Origin: Chloroflexota bacterium | GTDB taxonomy: Bacteria > Chloroflexota > Anaerolineae > 4572-78 > J111 | Direction of reading: 5' to 3' | DNA length: 64,000 nt | NCBI GenBank assembly: GCA_016860845.1 | Contig: BOKF01000027.1 | Span: forward strand, 1 to 64,000 | Shown: in pieces, positions 26,434 through 35,261 of the stretch | Numbering within the stretch: the stretch's first letter is position 1 | Layout: every line of letters begins with the position of its first letter | Notes under the pieces: model-generated | Told to the model about the DNA's origin: nothing | Seen by the model: only the letters and a program-made list of their open reading frames with translations | Databases searched by the model: none | Translations under genes and position numbers: made by a program

Positions 26434-27477
26434 TCACTTTGCTTTTTTTCGCAATCGCGCCGCCGCTTCGGCCAGACGATTAACATCAGGTTTACGTTTG
26501 CCACCAGAACGCTCGGAGGGAGGGGGGTCAACCGGCTGCTTGGCGCCATCGGGCAGCGTGGCTCCTGAGAGGGTCAGGGCGGTATTGAGCTGGGCTTCGC
26601 TGATTGTGGCTTCGCGCAGATTGGCTTCGCTCAAATTGGCCCCACTCAGGTTAGCTTCGCTTAGATCAGCCCCGCTCAAATTGGCCCCACTCAGGTTGGT
26701 TTGGCTCAAATCATTGCCAACCAATTGGGTCTTCTGCAAGTTAGCCCCGCTTAAATTAGCCCCATGAAGATTTGTCTTATGCAGGTCAACCCCCTGCAAA
26801 TTGACCTCCAGCAAAGCCGCCTCATTCAAATCAGCAGCCCATAGAAACGTCTTGCTCAGGTCGTTTTTGCTCAGGTCGGCTTGATGTAAATTTGCTTCCC
26901 GTAAATTGGTTGCATTTAAATTGGCCCCACTCAACTTGGACTTGGTTAAATCGGCTTTGTTCAAGTTGGCTTCCTGCAACTGGGCCTGAGCTAATTCAGT
27001 CCCAACCAAGCGGGCATCACGCAGGTTAGCCCGGCGCAGATTGGCCTGGCTCAAGTTAGCCTGGCTCAAATCGCTGCCTTGCAGATTCGTTTCGGTCAGG
27101 GTGGCCTCCTCAAGCTGAGCCGCTCGCAGGTTCGCCTGGCGCAGGCAGGCATGGCCCAAGTTGGCCTGGTTCAAGTTGGCCGTCTCCATCCGGTCGCCGG
27201 TTAGATCAGCTCCGCTGAGATTGGCCCCCGTGAGAATGGCCCCGTGGAGTCTTGCTCCCATCAATTTGCTCTGGCTTAGATTGGCTCCGGTTAAATTGGT
27301 GCGGAGCAAATTGGCTCTGGTCAGGTTCGCTCCAACCAAGTTGGCCCCGCGCAAATTAGCCCCGCGCAAATCTACATGCTGCAAGTCGGCGGCACGCAGG
27401 TCGGCCTGGCTGAGATCGGGTATCTTACCTTCATGGCGAGCTGACTTGATCAATTTGATGGTTTCTTCACGTTGCAT
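26434..27477 (-). CDS. Pentapeptide-repeat protein
   Basis: Residues about 20-310 consist of A(N/D)Lxx pentapeptide repeats (GANLSGADLS style), about 55 repeats, predicting a right-handed quadrilateral beta-helix. The C-terminal 40 residues are charged and Pro-rich. The function of such proteins is mostly unknown; some mimic DNA and bind gyrase. No gyrase or resistance gene is near. I chose the ATG at 27477 with GAGG five bases upstream over a TTG 12 codons earlier. Confidence 0.9.
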   Translation of the reverse strand: MQREETIKLIKSARHEGKIPDLSQADLRAADLQHVDLRGANLRGANLVGANLTRANLLRTNLTGANLSQSKLMGARLHGAILTGANLSGADLTGDRMETANLNQANLGHACLRQANLRAAQLEEATLTETNLQGSDLSQANLSQANLRRANLRDARLVGTELAQAQLQEANLNKADLTKSKLSGANLNATNLREANLHQADLSKNDLSKTFLWAADLNEAALLEVNLQGVDLHKTNLHGANLSGANLQKTQLVGNDLSQTNLSGANLSGADLSEANLSGANLSEANLREATISEAQLNTALTLSGATLPDGAKQPVDPPPSERSGGKRKPDVNRLAEAAARLRKKAK

Positions 27478-27531
27478 GGTGTCCTCAGAGCTATTGGTAG
27501 AGTTTTTGCACAACCTGGCAGGTCTAAAAAA

Positions 27532-27807
27532 TCAGCGCACGATAAAATCCGTCACGTGCTCGCTGGGTTCATCATAGCGAAAGAGGATGCTCTTGAGCTG
27601 GGCGCTTTGTGGTCCCTCCTGGCACCAGGCCAGCATCTTTGCCACACTTTCGTCGTCGCCCTGAGCATCTATTTCTATCCGCCCATCCGAGAGATTCCGG
27701 ACAAAGCCGGCCAAACCCAGCTTTTGGGCTTCCTGTTGGGTGTGATAGCGAAAGTTGGCGCCTTGCAGCTTGCCCTCGATTAAAATACGAACCCGTTTCA
27801 TCTCCAA
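27532..27807 (-). CDS. acyP: Acylphosphatase
   Basis: This 91-residue protein has the acylphosphatase loop GKLQGANFRYHT with the phosphate-binding Arg, and LAGFVRNLSDGRIEIDAQG with the catalytic Asn. The usual loop reads G.VQGV.FR; here LQGAN replaces VQGVG. It is predicted to hydrolyse acyl phosphates such as carbamoyl or 1,3-bisphosphoglycerate phosphate. It lies ten bases after the prepilin-peptidase gene. Confidence 0.9.
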   Translation of the reverse strand: MEMKRVRILIEGKLQGANFRYHTQQEAQKLGLAGFVRNLSDGRIEIDAQGDDESVAKMLAWCQEGPQSAQLKSILFRYDEPSEHVTDFIVR

Positions 27808-27817
27808 TCAGCTCCTT

Positions 27818-28561
27818 CTAAAAATAATAATCCCAAATCTCCTTACCCCAAACGAGCATGATCCAGCCGGTGATGGTCAAAAAAGGCCCATAAGGAATAA
27901 AGGATTTTAATCCAACCCGCCGGCTGACGAGCAGCAGCGCCGCTACAAATCCGCCCAAAAAGACGCCAAAGCCCAGGCTCAACAGAACAAAAGGGAAACC
28001 CATAATCAACCCCAAAAAAGCCGAAAGGGTAACGTCACCTTCACCCAAACCGCCCCGTGAAATCAGGGCCGCAATGTAAACTACAACAAAGGCTGCCCCA
28101 CCGCCCACCAGCGCCGCCGGCCACGGCGGGATGTCGGTAGCAAAAGTACCCACCAGGGCCAGCAGGATAGACGGTAAAATAACGATATTAAAAATTAGCC
28201 GGTGCTCCAGGTCGGTCACCGTGACCAAAATCAAAATGGCTGTGTACAGCGACACCCAGCCCAGGTAGGTCGAAACTCCGTAGTAGGTAATCAGAAAAAT
28301 AAAAAAGGCCGGTGTGATTATCTCGACCAGCAACGAACGGGTAAACCGTGAGCGCGGCTGGCCGCATTGGGCGCATTTTTGCTGCCCGGTCAGAGCAGCC
28401 AGCCAGACGCTCCAGGCCGGTACCGGCCGGCGCGCCCCACAAGCTGAACATTTGGGCCATTGAAGGACAGTTTCTCGTTTTGGTAAAATATCGGCGGCAT
28501 GATTGATGGCAATGCCGACCAGCCAGCCAAGCAGCGCGTAGAGAATAGTTGGAATTATCAA
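27818..28561 (-). CDS. Type IV prepilin peptidase (A24 family)
   Basis: This 247-residue membrane aspartic protease cleaves prepilin leaders. It has the N-terminal zinc-type Cys pairs CSAC and CAQC, the first catalytic Asp in TVTDLEHRLIFN and the second in GLGEGDVTLSAFLG. I chose the TTG at 28561, which overlaps the preceding TGA; a longer frame upstream lies within the YfhO-like gene and has no family sequence. No pilin or secretion gene is in the window. Confidence 0.87.
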   Translation of the reverse strand: MIIPTILYALLGWLVGIAINHAADILPKRETVLQWPKCSACGARRPVPAWSVWLAALTGQQKCAQCGQPRSRFTRSLLVEIITPAFFIFLITYYGVSTYLGWVSLYTAILILVTVTDLEHRLIFNIVILPSILLALVGTFATDIPPWPAALVGGGAAFVVVYIAALISRGGLGEGDVTLSAFLGLIMGFPFVLLSLGFGVFLGGFVAALLLVSRRVGLKSFIPYGPFLTITGWIMLVWGKEIWDYYF

Positions 28562-31056
28562 GTCTGATCCTTTTTGAAGTGCCGCCAAGAAATTACTGAT
28601 CTCTTTTTGATTAGCCAAACCGCGCTGATGCCTACCAGGGCTAAGGCGCCGACACTGATCCACCCGCCAAGGGTGAAACTCCGCGACCGATAACGGAATA
28701 CAATTACGTGTGTGCCGGCCTCGACGGCCACGGCCCGAAAAGCCAGGTTTGCCGGCCAAATCGGAGCCGGTTGGTTGTCAACCGTCGCCTGCCAGCCGGG
28801 ATAGTAGGTATCGGTCAAAACGACGAAGCCGGCGGAAGGCGCCTCGACCTCGAGCGAAACTTCGTTCGCCCCCTCTGTGACTACATTGACTGTCCCAGCC
28901 TCAGCCTTAGCCTCAGCCTCAGCCTTCACCTCAGCCTCCATGATAATCACTTCTCGGTGATAATCAAAATCAGGCGAGGTTAACCGGCTGATGACCTCGG
29001 CTTCGTTTTTGGCCCAATAGACCTGCGGCACAAAGTAAGCGCGCGGCAGCGGGTCAGGGACTTGTTGAACGGTTATTGTGCCGGCGGTGTAGAGGGTAGG
29101 TCCTACGTGATGGGAACCATCGTCAACAAAGTAGCCGACGTGCATCAAGGCCAGAAGTCGGGCGCGCTGGGCAGCACCGGCGTCTTTCAGTAAATCGGTC
29201 AGCCGCTGCCAGCGCCCCACGACCAGCGGGTCGTAATTGTTGGCTGAAGCCAGCCCGGCATAAACACCCAAATTGGGGATGAGCGTCTCCTTGAGACCCT
29301 GCCAGTGACTCAAATCGAGAGGGCCAAAACTTGTGAAGCGAAAATATTGATCAAACTTCGTGGTATAATCAAATTCTTCGTCAACAAAAAAACGCTGCTC
29401 CCCCGGCTGGGCTTTGAGAAATTCCGCGCTGGCCGCAGGTTGCCGGAAAATGGCCGGAGATAGGGTTGGGATGAGCGGCCAGGCTGCCCCCAACAAATCA
29501 AAAATGACAACAGCCAGCACCGCCCACTGCCAGAAGGTCTCTTTGGATAGAGGCGACGTTTCCCTGAAGGAGAGACGTGGACGGGGACGCATCAGCAGCA
29601 GGGAAATCGAGATGATGAGCCACAGGCCCAACAACATGGTTGCGGCCAAAAAAGTCTGGCTGCGGCCGGTCAAAATAAAGCTGCCGGCAATCCCGGCAAT
29701 CGCTAAGCCGAGCGCCCCGACCAGCAGCCGCTGCCAACTCCGGCGGCTGGCAGGAGTCAGCTTGAAGGATTGAGCGCCAATTCCGGCCAGAACCGCCATC
29801 GCCAGGGTATACCCAATCAACAGCCGGGCCGGGGCCTGGAAAAAGCCGAAGCCCGGCACAAAGTTAAAGACCCACAGGTAGACCGGCGTATTCCAGCCCA
29901 TCGCCAAAATCAGGCTGATGGGGATAAGGACGGCAAAAAAGGGTACAACTCGCCAGGCGTGACTGGTCATGGGTTCTTCCGTCCGCACCGGTCCCCAGGC
30001 GCGGCGCAGGCCGTAATTCCCCACGGCGACCAGCGCCAGCAAGAAGGGCAGAATGCCCAGGTAGGCGTGATCTTCCCAATAATTGGCGTAGCCCCAATAA
30101 TCGCCGGTCGCCGGGTGACCAAAGAAGTTGGGAGCCAGCAGGGTCAGCAAGCGCCACGGCCAGAAGGAGTAGGTTAAGGCAAAGATACGTTCCGCACCGC
30201 TGCTGCGCGGTGATTGGGTCATAAATTCGGCGGTAGGAAGGAGTTGAACGGCGGCCAGCAGCATGGCCAGGACAACGGCAATGGAGAAGCCAAGCAGGGG
30301 ATAAAAACGTGAAACGTGAAGCATGAGACGTGAAATGTGAGGCGTAAAGCGTAAGGCGTGAATGTTTTCACTCCTCTGCTCCTCTGCTTCCCTGCTCCTC
30401 GTCTCCCCGTCTCTTCGCCTCTTTCCCGGCCAGCTTCGAAAGATAATATACGGGCCGATCAGCCACAGCCCATAAAACCATAATTGGGCGTGGCCGGCCA
30501 GCAATTGAACGGCCAGAACCAGGGCCAATCCCAGCACATCCAAAGGATTCCTGCGGGTGGCGAGCCGGTCACTTAACAAAAGCAGCAGCGGAAACCAGGC
30601 GGCCGCGTTGACCATGACCACAAATTGGCTGCGCCCAACGATGTAGCCGCTCAACATGTAAGTCACGGCAGAGAAGGTAGCGGCAAAGGGCTGCAGGCCG
30701 AGATGGCGCATATAAAGATACATCAACAGGCCGGCCAGAACCAGGTGCAGAATGATGGAAAGGGTCAGCCCATGTTCGACGGGCAGGACGAGGTACAAAA
30801 GATTGAAGGGATAAAAAAGAGCTGTTTGGAGATTGGCCAGCAGCGGCGCGCCGTTGCCCAGAAGCGGATTCCAGAAGGGCCATTCTCCCGCCAGGAGGCT
30901 CATTTTAGCCAAGTGATGCCAGGGCCAGAATTGCAGCAGCGTCGTACCCCATAAAAGGACCTCGCCCCGTAGCAGCCAGCGCCAAAAGAGAACGAACGGT
31001 AGAATAAGAATGAGCCCCACGTATAAACTGGAAGATAGACGATTAAAGAGACGCAT
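28558..31056 (-). CDS. YfhO-like multi-spanning membrane protein
   Basis: This 832-residue protein has about 12 membrane helices and a C-terminal extracytoplasmic domain (about 530-800), ending with a last helix. WPFWNPLLGNGAPLLANLQTALFYP is split family signature sequence of the YfhO/GT-C-like group, thought to help glycosylate surface polymers. Residues about 211-250 (Arg/Ser/His-rich) are encoded by dispersed repeats (30306-30422), and residues 705-721 are a KAEAEAK run from another repeat. Both lie in hydrophilic loops. It overlaps the prepilin peptidase start by four bases. Confidence 0.82.
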   Translation of the reverse strand: MRLFNRLSSSLYVGLILILPFVLFWRWLLRGEVLLWGTTLLQFWPWHHLAKMSLLAGEWPFWNPLLGNGAPLLANLQTALFYPFNLLYLVLPVEHGLTLSIILHLVLAGLLMYLYMRHLGLQPFAATFSAVTYMLSGYIVGRSQFVVMVNAAAWFPLLLLLSDRLATRRNPLDVLGLALVLAVQLLAGHAQLWFYGLWLIGPYIIFRSWPGKRRRDGETRSREAEEQRSENIHALRFTPHISRLMLHVSRFYPLLGFSIAVVLAMLLAAVQLLPTAEFMTQSPRSSGAERIFALTYSFWPWRLLTLLAPNFFGHPATGDYWGYANYWEDHAYLGILPFLLALVAVGNYGLRRAWGPVRTEEPMTSHAWRVVPFFAVLIPISLILAMGWNTPVYLWVFNFVPGFGFFQAPARLLIGYTLAMAVLAGIGAQSFKLTPASRRSWQRLLVGALGLAIAGIAGSFILTGRSQTFLAATMLLGLWLIISISLLLMRPRPRLSFRETSPLSKETFWQWAVLAVVIFDLLGAAWPLIPTLSPAIFRQPAASAEFLKAQPGEQRFFVDEEFDYTTKFDQYFRFTSFGPLDLSHWQGLKETLIPNLGVYAGLASANNYDPLVVGRWQRLTDLLKDAGAAQRARLLALMHVGYFVDDGSHHVGPTLYTAGTITVQQVPDPLPRAYFVPQVYWAKNEAEVISRLTSPDFDYHREVIIMEAEVKAEAEAKAEAGTVNVVTEGANEVSLEVEAPSAGFVVLTDTYYPGWQATVDNQPAPIWPANLAFRAVAVEAGTHVIVFRYRSRSFTLGGWISVGALALVGISAVWLIKKRSVISWRHFKKDQT
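28893..28940. repeat. Period-6 in-frame repeat (GCCTCA)
   Basis: Seven or eight units of GCCTCA encode the alternating KAEAEA stretch within the YfhO-like protein. The 6-base unit keeps frame by itself. Confidence 0.75.
30306..30422. repeat. Period-7 and period-8 repeats inside YfhO-like gene
   Basis: Units close to ACGTGAA/GCGTAAG (30306-30362) are followed by eight-base CTCCTCTG-type units (30368-30422). Both match intergenic arrays elsewhere (25109-25174; 43869-43925). The combined insert is in frame. Confidence 0.75.
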
Positions 31057-31095
31057 TTTGACAAACGATTTGGGTCGGCTTAGAATGGGCCAACA

Positions 31096-31902
31096 ATGCT
31101 AGTGTATGAACGTGTCAGTGTGGTGGTCAGTCTGACTTTGATTGGGCTGACGCTCTATTTTGTTCTGGCCTTTCCTGCGGAAACAGCCGCCTTTACCATT
31201 TTGGGTTCGCCGCTCACCCTGGATTCGCCGCGGCAGTGGCTGGTGGCGCTCTTGCTGGGAGGGCTGGCCATGGCCGGCGCCGATGCGGTCATGCGGATTC
31301 ATCCGGCGCTGACTACCCGGCGGTTAAGTTATTTAGCCACGTTTTGGATGCTGCCCGGCCTGCTGGTATTTCTAGCGACCCAAACCCTGGGTCTGGCCCC
31401 TAACCCCGTTACCTGGGCGGTTGGTCTGATGGTAACGGGCTTGCTGCTGTGGCTGACGATCATCGCCGAATTTTGGCAAATCAGGACGAATCCCTCGCAG
31501 CGCTATCGCTGGGCCTATGTCTGGCAGCAATTCATCGGTTACACCATGGCCCTGCTCTTTTTTATCATTATTTACCGGACCCGCAGCCGCAGTGCCATCA
31601 GCGCGACCGGGATTATGCTGGTCAGCGGCATGATTGCTGTGGCCCTGCTGCGGCAACGCCACGCTATTGCCAAAACCTGGCTGTTTGCCGGCATCATCGG
31701 CCTGAGTCTCGGCCAGATCACCTGGGCCTTGAATTATTGGCGAATCGGCGCACTGACGGCCGGGCTGCTCCTGCTGCTGATTTTTTACGTGCTGGTGGGC
31801 CTGGCCCAACAGCAGCTTGTAGGCAAACTTTCCCACCGCGCGCTATGGGAGTTTGGCTCAATCGCTGTCGTGGCCGTGCTGGTCATATTTAATTATACTT
31901 AG
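31096..31902 (+). CDS. Uncharacterised multi-spanning membrane protein
   Basis: This 268-residue protein has about eight predicted membrane helices, short loops and no recognised catalytic motif. A charged segment (RTNPSQRYRW) lies mid-protein. It is divergent from the YfhO-like gene with 39 bases between starts, so the two may share a regulatory region. I cannot assign a function. Confidence 0.75.
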   Translation: MLVYERVSVVVSLTLIGLTLYFVLAFPAETAAFTILGSPLTLDSPRQWLVALLLGGLAMAGADAVMRIHPALTTRRLSYLATFWMLPGLLVFLATQTLGLAPNPVTWAVGLMVTGLLLWLTIIAEFWQIRTNPSQRYRWAYVWQQFIGYTMALLFFIIIYRTRSRSAISATGIMLVSGMIAVALLRQRHAIAKTWLFAGIIGLSLGQITWALNYWRIGALTAGLLLLLIFYVLVGLAQQQLVGKLSHRALWEFGSIAVVAVLVIFNYT

Positions 31903-31975
31903 CCTCCATTATACCCGCTATCACCCTCATTGACTATTCCCTGCCTCAGCCGTAACGGATTGGCCAAGCGGCACA

Positions 31976-32004
31976 TTGACAACTTTTTCCATTCCGGCTA
32001 CACT
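31976..32004 (+). promoter_or_regulatory. Sigma-70 promoter of ABC exporter operon
   Basis: TTGACA and TACACT are spaced by 17 bases, about 90 bases before the ATPase start. Confidence 0.65.
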
Positions 32005-32091
32005 TTTTATAGCATAAATGTGTAAAGTTTTTCATAGTGAAAACCTTTCTTCAGCTAAACCAACTCTTTTTCCCAACCTCCGAGGCCCTCC

Positions 32092-33021
32092 ATGATTGAA
32101 ACCATTAATTTAACCAAAGAGTTTGGCGAGTTCACCGCCGTCAGGGAGATCTCGCTGAATGTGCCGGAAGGTGAAGTGCTGGCCCTGCTGGGGCCTAACG
32201 GCGCCGGTAAAACGACGACAGTGCGGATGTTGGCGGCTATCCTCAAGCCTACGCGCGGCTGGGCCCGGGTTGCCGGGTATGATACGATCGCCGAGGCTAA
32301 ATCCGTCCGCCAGGTAATCGGGCTGCTTACCGAGTTTCCCGGCCTTTATTTGCGCATGAAGGGCCTGGCCTACCTCAGCTTTTTTGGCGAGTTGCAGGGT
32401 ATGCCTGCGCCTATTATCCGCCAGCGCAGCGAGGAACTGCTCAAACGTTTTGAGTTGTGGGAGGCCCGCGATAAACAGGTCGGCACCTATTCCAAGGGAA
32501 TGAAGCAGAAACTAACCCTGGTGCGGGCCATGCTGCATGACCCGCAGGTGCTTTTTCTGGACGAGCCGACGTCGGCCATGGACCCCCACAGCGCCAAATT
32601 GGTGCGCGACGCCATCGCCGGTCTGCGCCGGGAAAAACGGACCATTGTTCTTTGCACCCATAACCTGGCCGAAGCCGAGCAACTGGCCGATCGCATCGCC
32701 ATTATCCGCCGCGGCCAGATTATTGCGCAGGGCACGCCGAATGAACTAAAACAGCGCTTGCTGGGCGATCCGTTGATGGAAATTCGGCTGGCAGCGCCGC
32801 TCAACGGGCTGGTCAGCCACCTGGAAGAGCGGGTAAACATTGTGGGTCATGGCCAGGATTGGATCCGCTACACCGTTCCCGACCCTTCGCAGTTTAACCC
32901 CGCCCTGTTGAATGAATTGACCCGCCAAGAGGTTCCTGTTATTACCCTTAGCGAAGTTTCCCGCAGCCTGGAAGAAGTCTACCTGCGGATTGTCGAAGCT
33001 GAGCAAACGGAGGTGAAATAA
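32092..33021 (+). CDS. ABC transporter ATP-binding protein
   Basis: This 309-residue ATPase has Walker A GPNGAGKT (34-41), signature YSKGMKQKL, Walker B VLFLDEPTSAMD and the H-loop CTHNL. The C-terminal 80 residues resemble the extension of DrrA/NatA-type exporters. It pairs with the permease that starts two bases after its stop. Substrate unknown. Confidence 0.95.
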   Translation: MIETINLTKEFGEFTAVREISLNVPEGEVLALLGPNGAGKTTTVRMLAAILKPTRGWARVAGYDTIAEAKSVRQVIGLLTEFPGLYLRMKGLAYLSFFGELQGMPAPIIRQRSEELLKRFELWEARDKQVGTYSKGMKQKLTLVRAMLHDPQVLFLDEPTSAMDPHSAKLVRDAIAGLRREKRTIVLCTHNLAEAEQLADRIAIIRRGQIIAQGTPNELKQRLLGDPLMEIRLAAPLNGLVSHLEERVNIVGHGQDWIRYTVPDPSQFNPALLNELTRQEVPVITLSEVSRSLEEVYLRIVEAEQTEVK

Positions 33022-33022
33022 C

Positions 33023-34516
33023 ATGGCCGTTCAAGCCATCCCCCGGCAGGAGCGCGGCAGCCTGGGCACCGCGCTGGTCATTACCCGGCGAGAACTGCGC
33101 GACAGTCTGCGCGATTGGCGAATTGTCACCCCGATCATCGTACTGACGATCATCTTTCCTTTTTTGATGGATTTTACCTCGCGCTGGGCGACCAATTGGG
33201 TGTCGCAGTACACCGACCCCATTTTGGTGGAGCGGATCAATCCCTTTTTACTGATGATTGTCGGCTTTTTCCCGATTTCTTTTTCGCTGATTATCGCCCT
33301 GGAGTCCTTTGTCGGTGAAAAAGAGCGCAACAGCCTGGAACCGATTCTGTCTATGCCGGTCAGCGATCTGGAACTGTATCTGGGCAAGATGCTTTCTTCG
33401 CTGCTGCTGCCGCTGTTGGCGAGCTACCTGGGTATCACCGTTTTTCTGCTCAGCCGGCTGCTGACCACACCTCGCTGGGTGCCGCCGTTGGACCTGGCGG
33501 TTCTGATGTTACTCTTGACAACGATGGAGGCCATTGTGATGGTCTCCGGGGCTGTGGTGGTCTCCAGTCAAACCACCAGCGTGCGGGCGGCCAACTTGCT
33601 GGCCAGTTTCATTATCATTCCAATGGCCCTGCTGGTGCAGGCTCAGAGCATCATCATGTTTTACGCCGAGTACAATGCCCTCTGGTGGATCGTGCTGGCC
33701 CTGATGGTGGTCAGCTTAATCCTGGTACGCATGGGCATCCGCCTCTTTAACCGCGAAGAGATTCTCTCCAAGGAGATGGATGAGCTGAACCTTAAAAATA
33801 CGTGGCGCAGTTTTATGGACTATTTTTTGCGACCCCCCGAAGCAGCCGCCAACCGGGGAGGTCAGGGTTCGGCCAAATTCAATCTCATCCGTTTTTACCG
33901 GCACGATATTCCGCTGCTGATCAGACAGCAAGGGCTGCCTTTGCTGGTCGTTTTGATAGCGACAATGGCGGCGGGGATTTTGGGAGCGCTTTTTGCCGTG
34001 CAGCATCCGCTGCCGGCCAACCTGCTACCGCTCAACGAAATTTCGGCCAATACCTTTGGCAACCTGCAAAAAGTTCGCCTGCTGCCCGAAATTGACACCT
34101 CGTTTATTTTCTTTAATAATTTCCGGGTGGTTATTTTGGCGGCGGTGGTCAGTGTTTTTTCGTTTGGGGTGCTCACTTTATTTTTGACGCTGATTAACAT
34201 GGGGCTGGTGAGCTTTATCATCACCCAAATTGTGCTTTTAGGTTACAATCCCTGGCTGTTTACGGCCGCCTTCATCTTGCCCCACGGAATTTTTGAAATT
34301 CCGGCCATTCTCCTGGGCATGGCTTTTGCCCTGCGCATCGGCGCTGCCTTGGTCTCGCCCCCTCAAGGGCTGGACGTGGGACAGGGGTTGATTCTGACCC
34401 TGGCCAACTTTATCAAGATCCTCATTTTTGTCGTCGTGCCGTTGTTGATCCTGGCCGCCTACATCGAGGCCAATATTACCCCACAGATTGTTGTGGCTAT
34501 TTACGCGGCCAAATGA
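33023..34516 (+). CDS. ABC-2-type exporter permease
   Basis: This 497-residue permease has an N-terminal helix (about 35-55), a large central set of helices, a cytoplasmic stretch near 245-290 and further helices to the C-terminus. A C-terminal segment (LINMGLVSFIITQIVLLGYN, PHGIFEIPAILLG) resembles SpoIIM/DUF95 proteins, suggesting a fusion of an ABC-2 permease with a SpoIIM-like domain. EKERNSLEPIL is the typical ABC-2 motif. It works with the preceding ATPase. Confidence 0.85.
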   Translation: MAVQAIPRQERGSLGTALVITRRELRDSLRDWRIVTPIIVLTIIFPFLMDFTSRWATNWVSQYTDPILVERINPFLLMIVGFFPISFSLIIALESFVGEKERNSLEPILSMPVSDLELYLGKMLSSLLLPLLASYLGITVFLLSRLLTTPRWVPPLDLAVLMLLLTTMEAIVMVSGAVVVSSQTTSVRAANLLASFIIIPMALLVQAQSIIMFYAEYNALWWIVLALMVVSLILVRMGIRLFNREEILSKEMDELNLKNTWRSFMDYFLRPPEAAANRGGQGSAKFNLIRFYRHDIPLLIRQQGLPLLVVLIATMAAGILGALFAVQHPLPANLLPLNEISANTFGNLQKVRLLPEIDTSFIFFNNFRVVILAAVVSVFSFGVLTLFLTLINMGLVSFIITQIVLLGYNPWLFTAAFILPHGIFEIPAILLGMAFALRIGAALVSPPQGLDVGQGLILTLANFIKILIFVVVPLLILAAYIEANITPQIVVAIYAAK

Positions 34517-34534
34517 ATTTACTCCAAAAGAAAG

Positions 34535-34568
34535 ACCGCCGAAGTTTAATAAATCTCGGCGGTTTTTT
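34535..34568 (+). terminator. Intrinsic terminator of ABC exporter operon
   Basis: ACCGCCGA (34535-34542) pairs with TCGGCGGT (34556-34563), followed by T6. It lies 18 bases after the permease stop. Confidence 0.88.
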
Positions 34569-34598
34569 ATTTATTCGGTTTCGTAAAGAGCCTTCCCT

Positions 34599-35114
34599 TT
34601 ACATCATTTGTGACAGCCACGGCGGCAGCAAATCGGTCATATTGAGCAGGCCCCAATAGTGACCGATAATCAAAATCAGCAGAATCAAAAAAATCACCGC
34701 CACTGTGCCGGCAGCTACTTTGGCAAACCAGACCCGTCCCTTGAGGGGTGGGACGGAATCCAGGTGGGCCGGTTCCGGCGCAAGGCGTTCCGGTTCGGTT
34801 TCCCCCTGAGGCTCAAATTCCCGAAATTTCAGTTTAATCGAACCCAGTTCAATCAGATCATTGTGCTGCAAGTAATACGGCCCTTCGATGGTGATACCAT
34901 TGACGGCCGTGCCGCCCGGCGCGCCCAAATCCTGCAAAATCCAGCGGTCAAGCCGCAGTTCCAGGCTGGCGTGGGCCGGGTCAATATCCGGCGCATCCAG
35001 CACCAGTTGATTATCCGGGCTGGAGCCAATCAAGATACGATTCGCCAGCAGTTCAAAATCTTCAAAGACAGTGTCTTCACCTGCTGCTTCTTCATAAATA
35101 ATCAGTTTAGCCAA
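34599..35114 (-). CDS. FHA-domain protein with C-terminal membrane anchor
   Basis: Residues about 24-100 form an FHA domain (ILIGSSPDNQLVL, LQDLGAPGGTAVNG). The usual SxxH is AHASLEL, so phosphopeptide binding may be altered. After an acidic Pro-rich linker, one membrane helix lies at about 132-155. The FHA domain would face the cytoplasm. No kinase is nearby. Confidence 0.85.
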   Translation of the reverse strand: MAKLIIYEEAAGEDTVFEDFELLANRILIGSSPDNQLVLDAPDIDPAHASLELRLDRWILQDLGAPGGTAVNGITIEGPYYLQHNDLIELGSIKLKFREFEPQGETEPERLAPEPAHLDSVPPLKGRVWFAKVAAGTVAVIFLILLILIIGHYWGLLNMTDLLPPWLSQMM

Positions 35115-35132
35115 AATAAACTCCCCTGAAAA

Positions 35133-35164
35133 TGAGACCGCCGACAGTGGACCGCTGACCGCCG
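35133..35164. repeat. Single-arm period-7 repeat (GACCGCC type)
   Basis: Units close to GACCGCC occur in the leader of the FHA gene; the same family forms inverted pairs at 21644 and 38604. Confidence 0.6.
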
Positions 35165-35261
35165 TAAAAAAATAGCCTTAAAAAGCATCCAAAATTAACT
35201 TCCCGTCTTGAATTTTATCGTTCCCAAACTGACACGAAGCGTGGGAACGAGAAAGTTTTGA

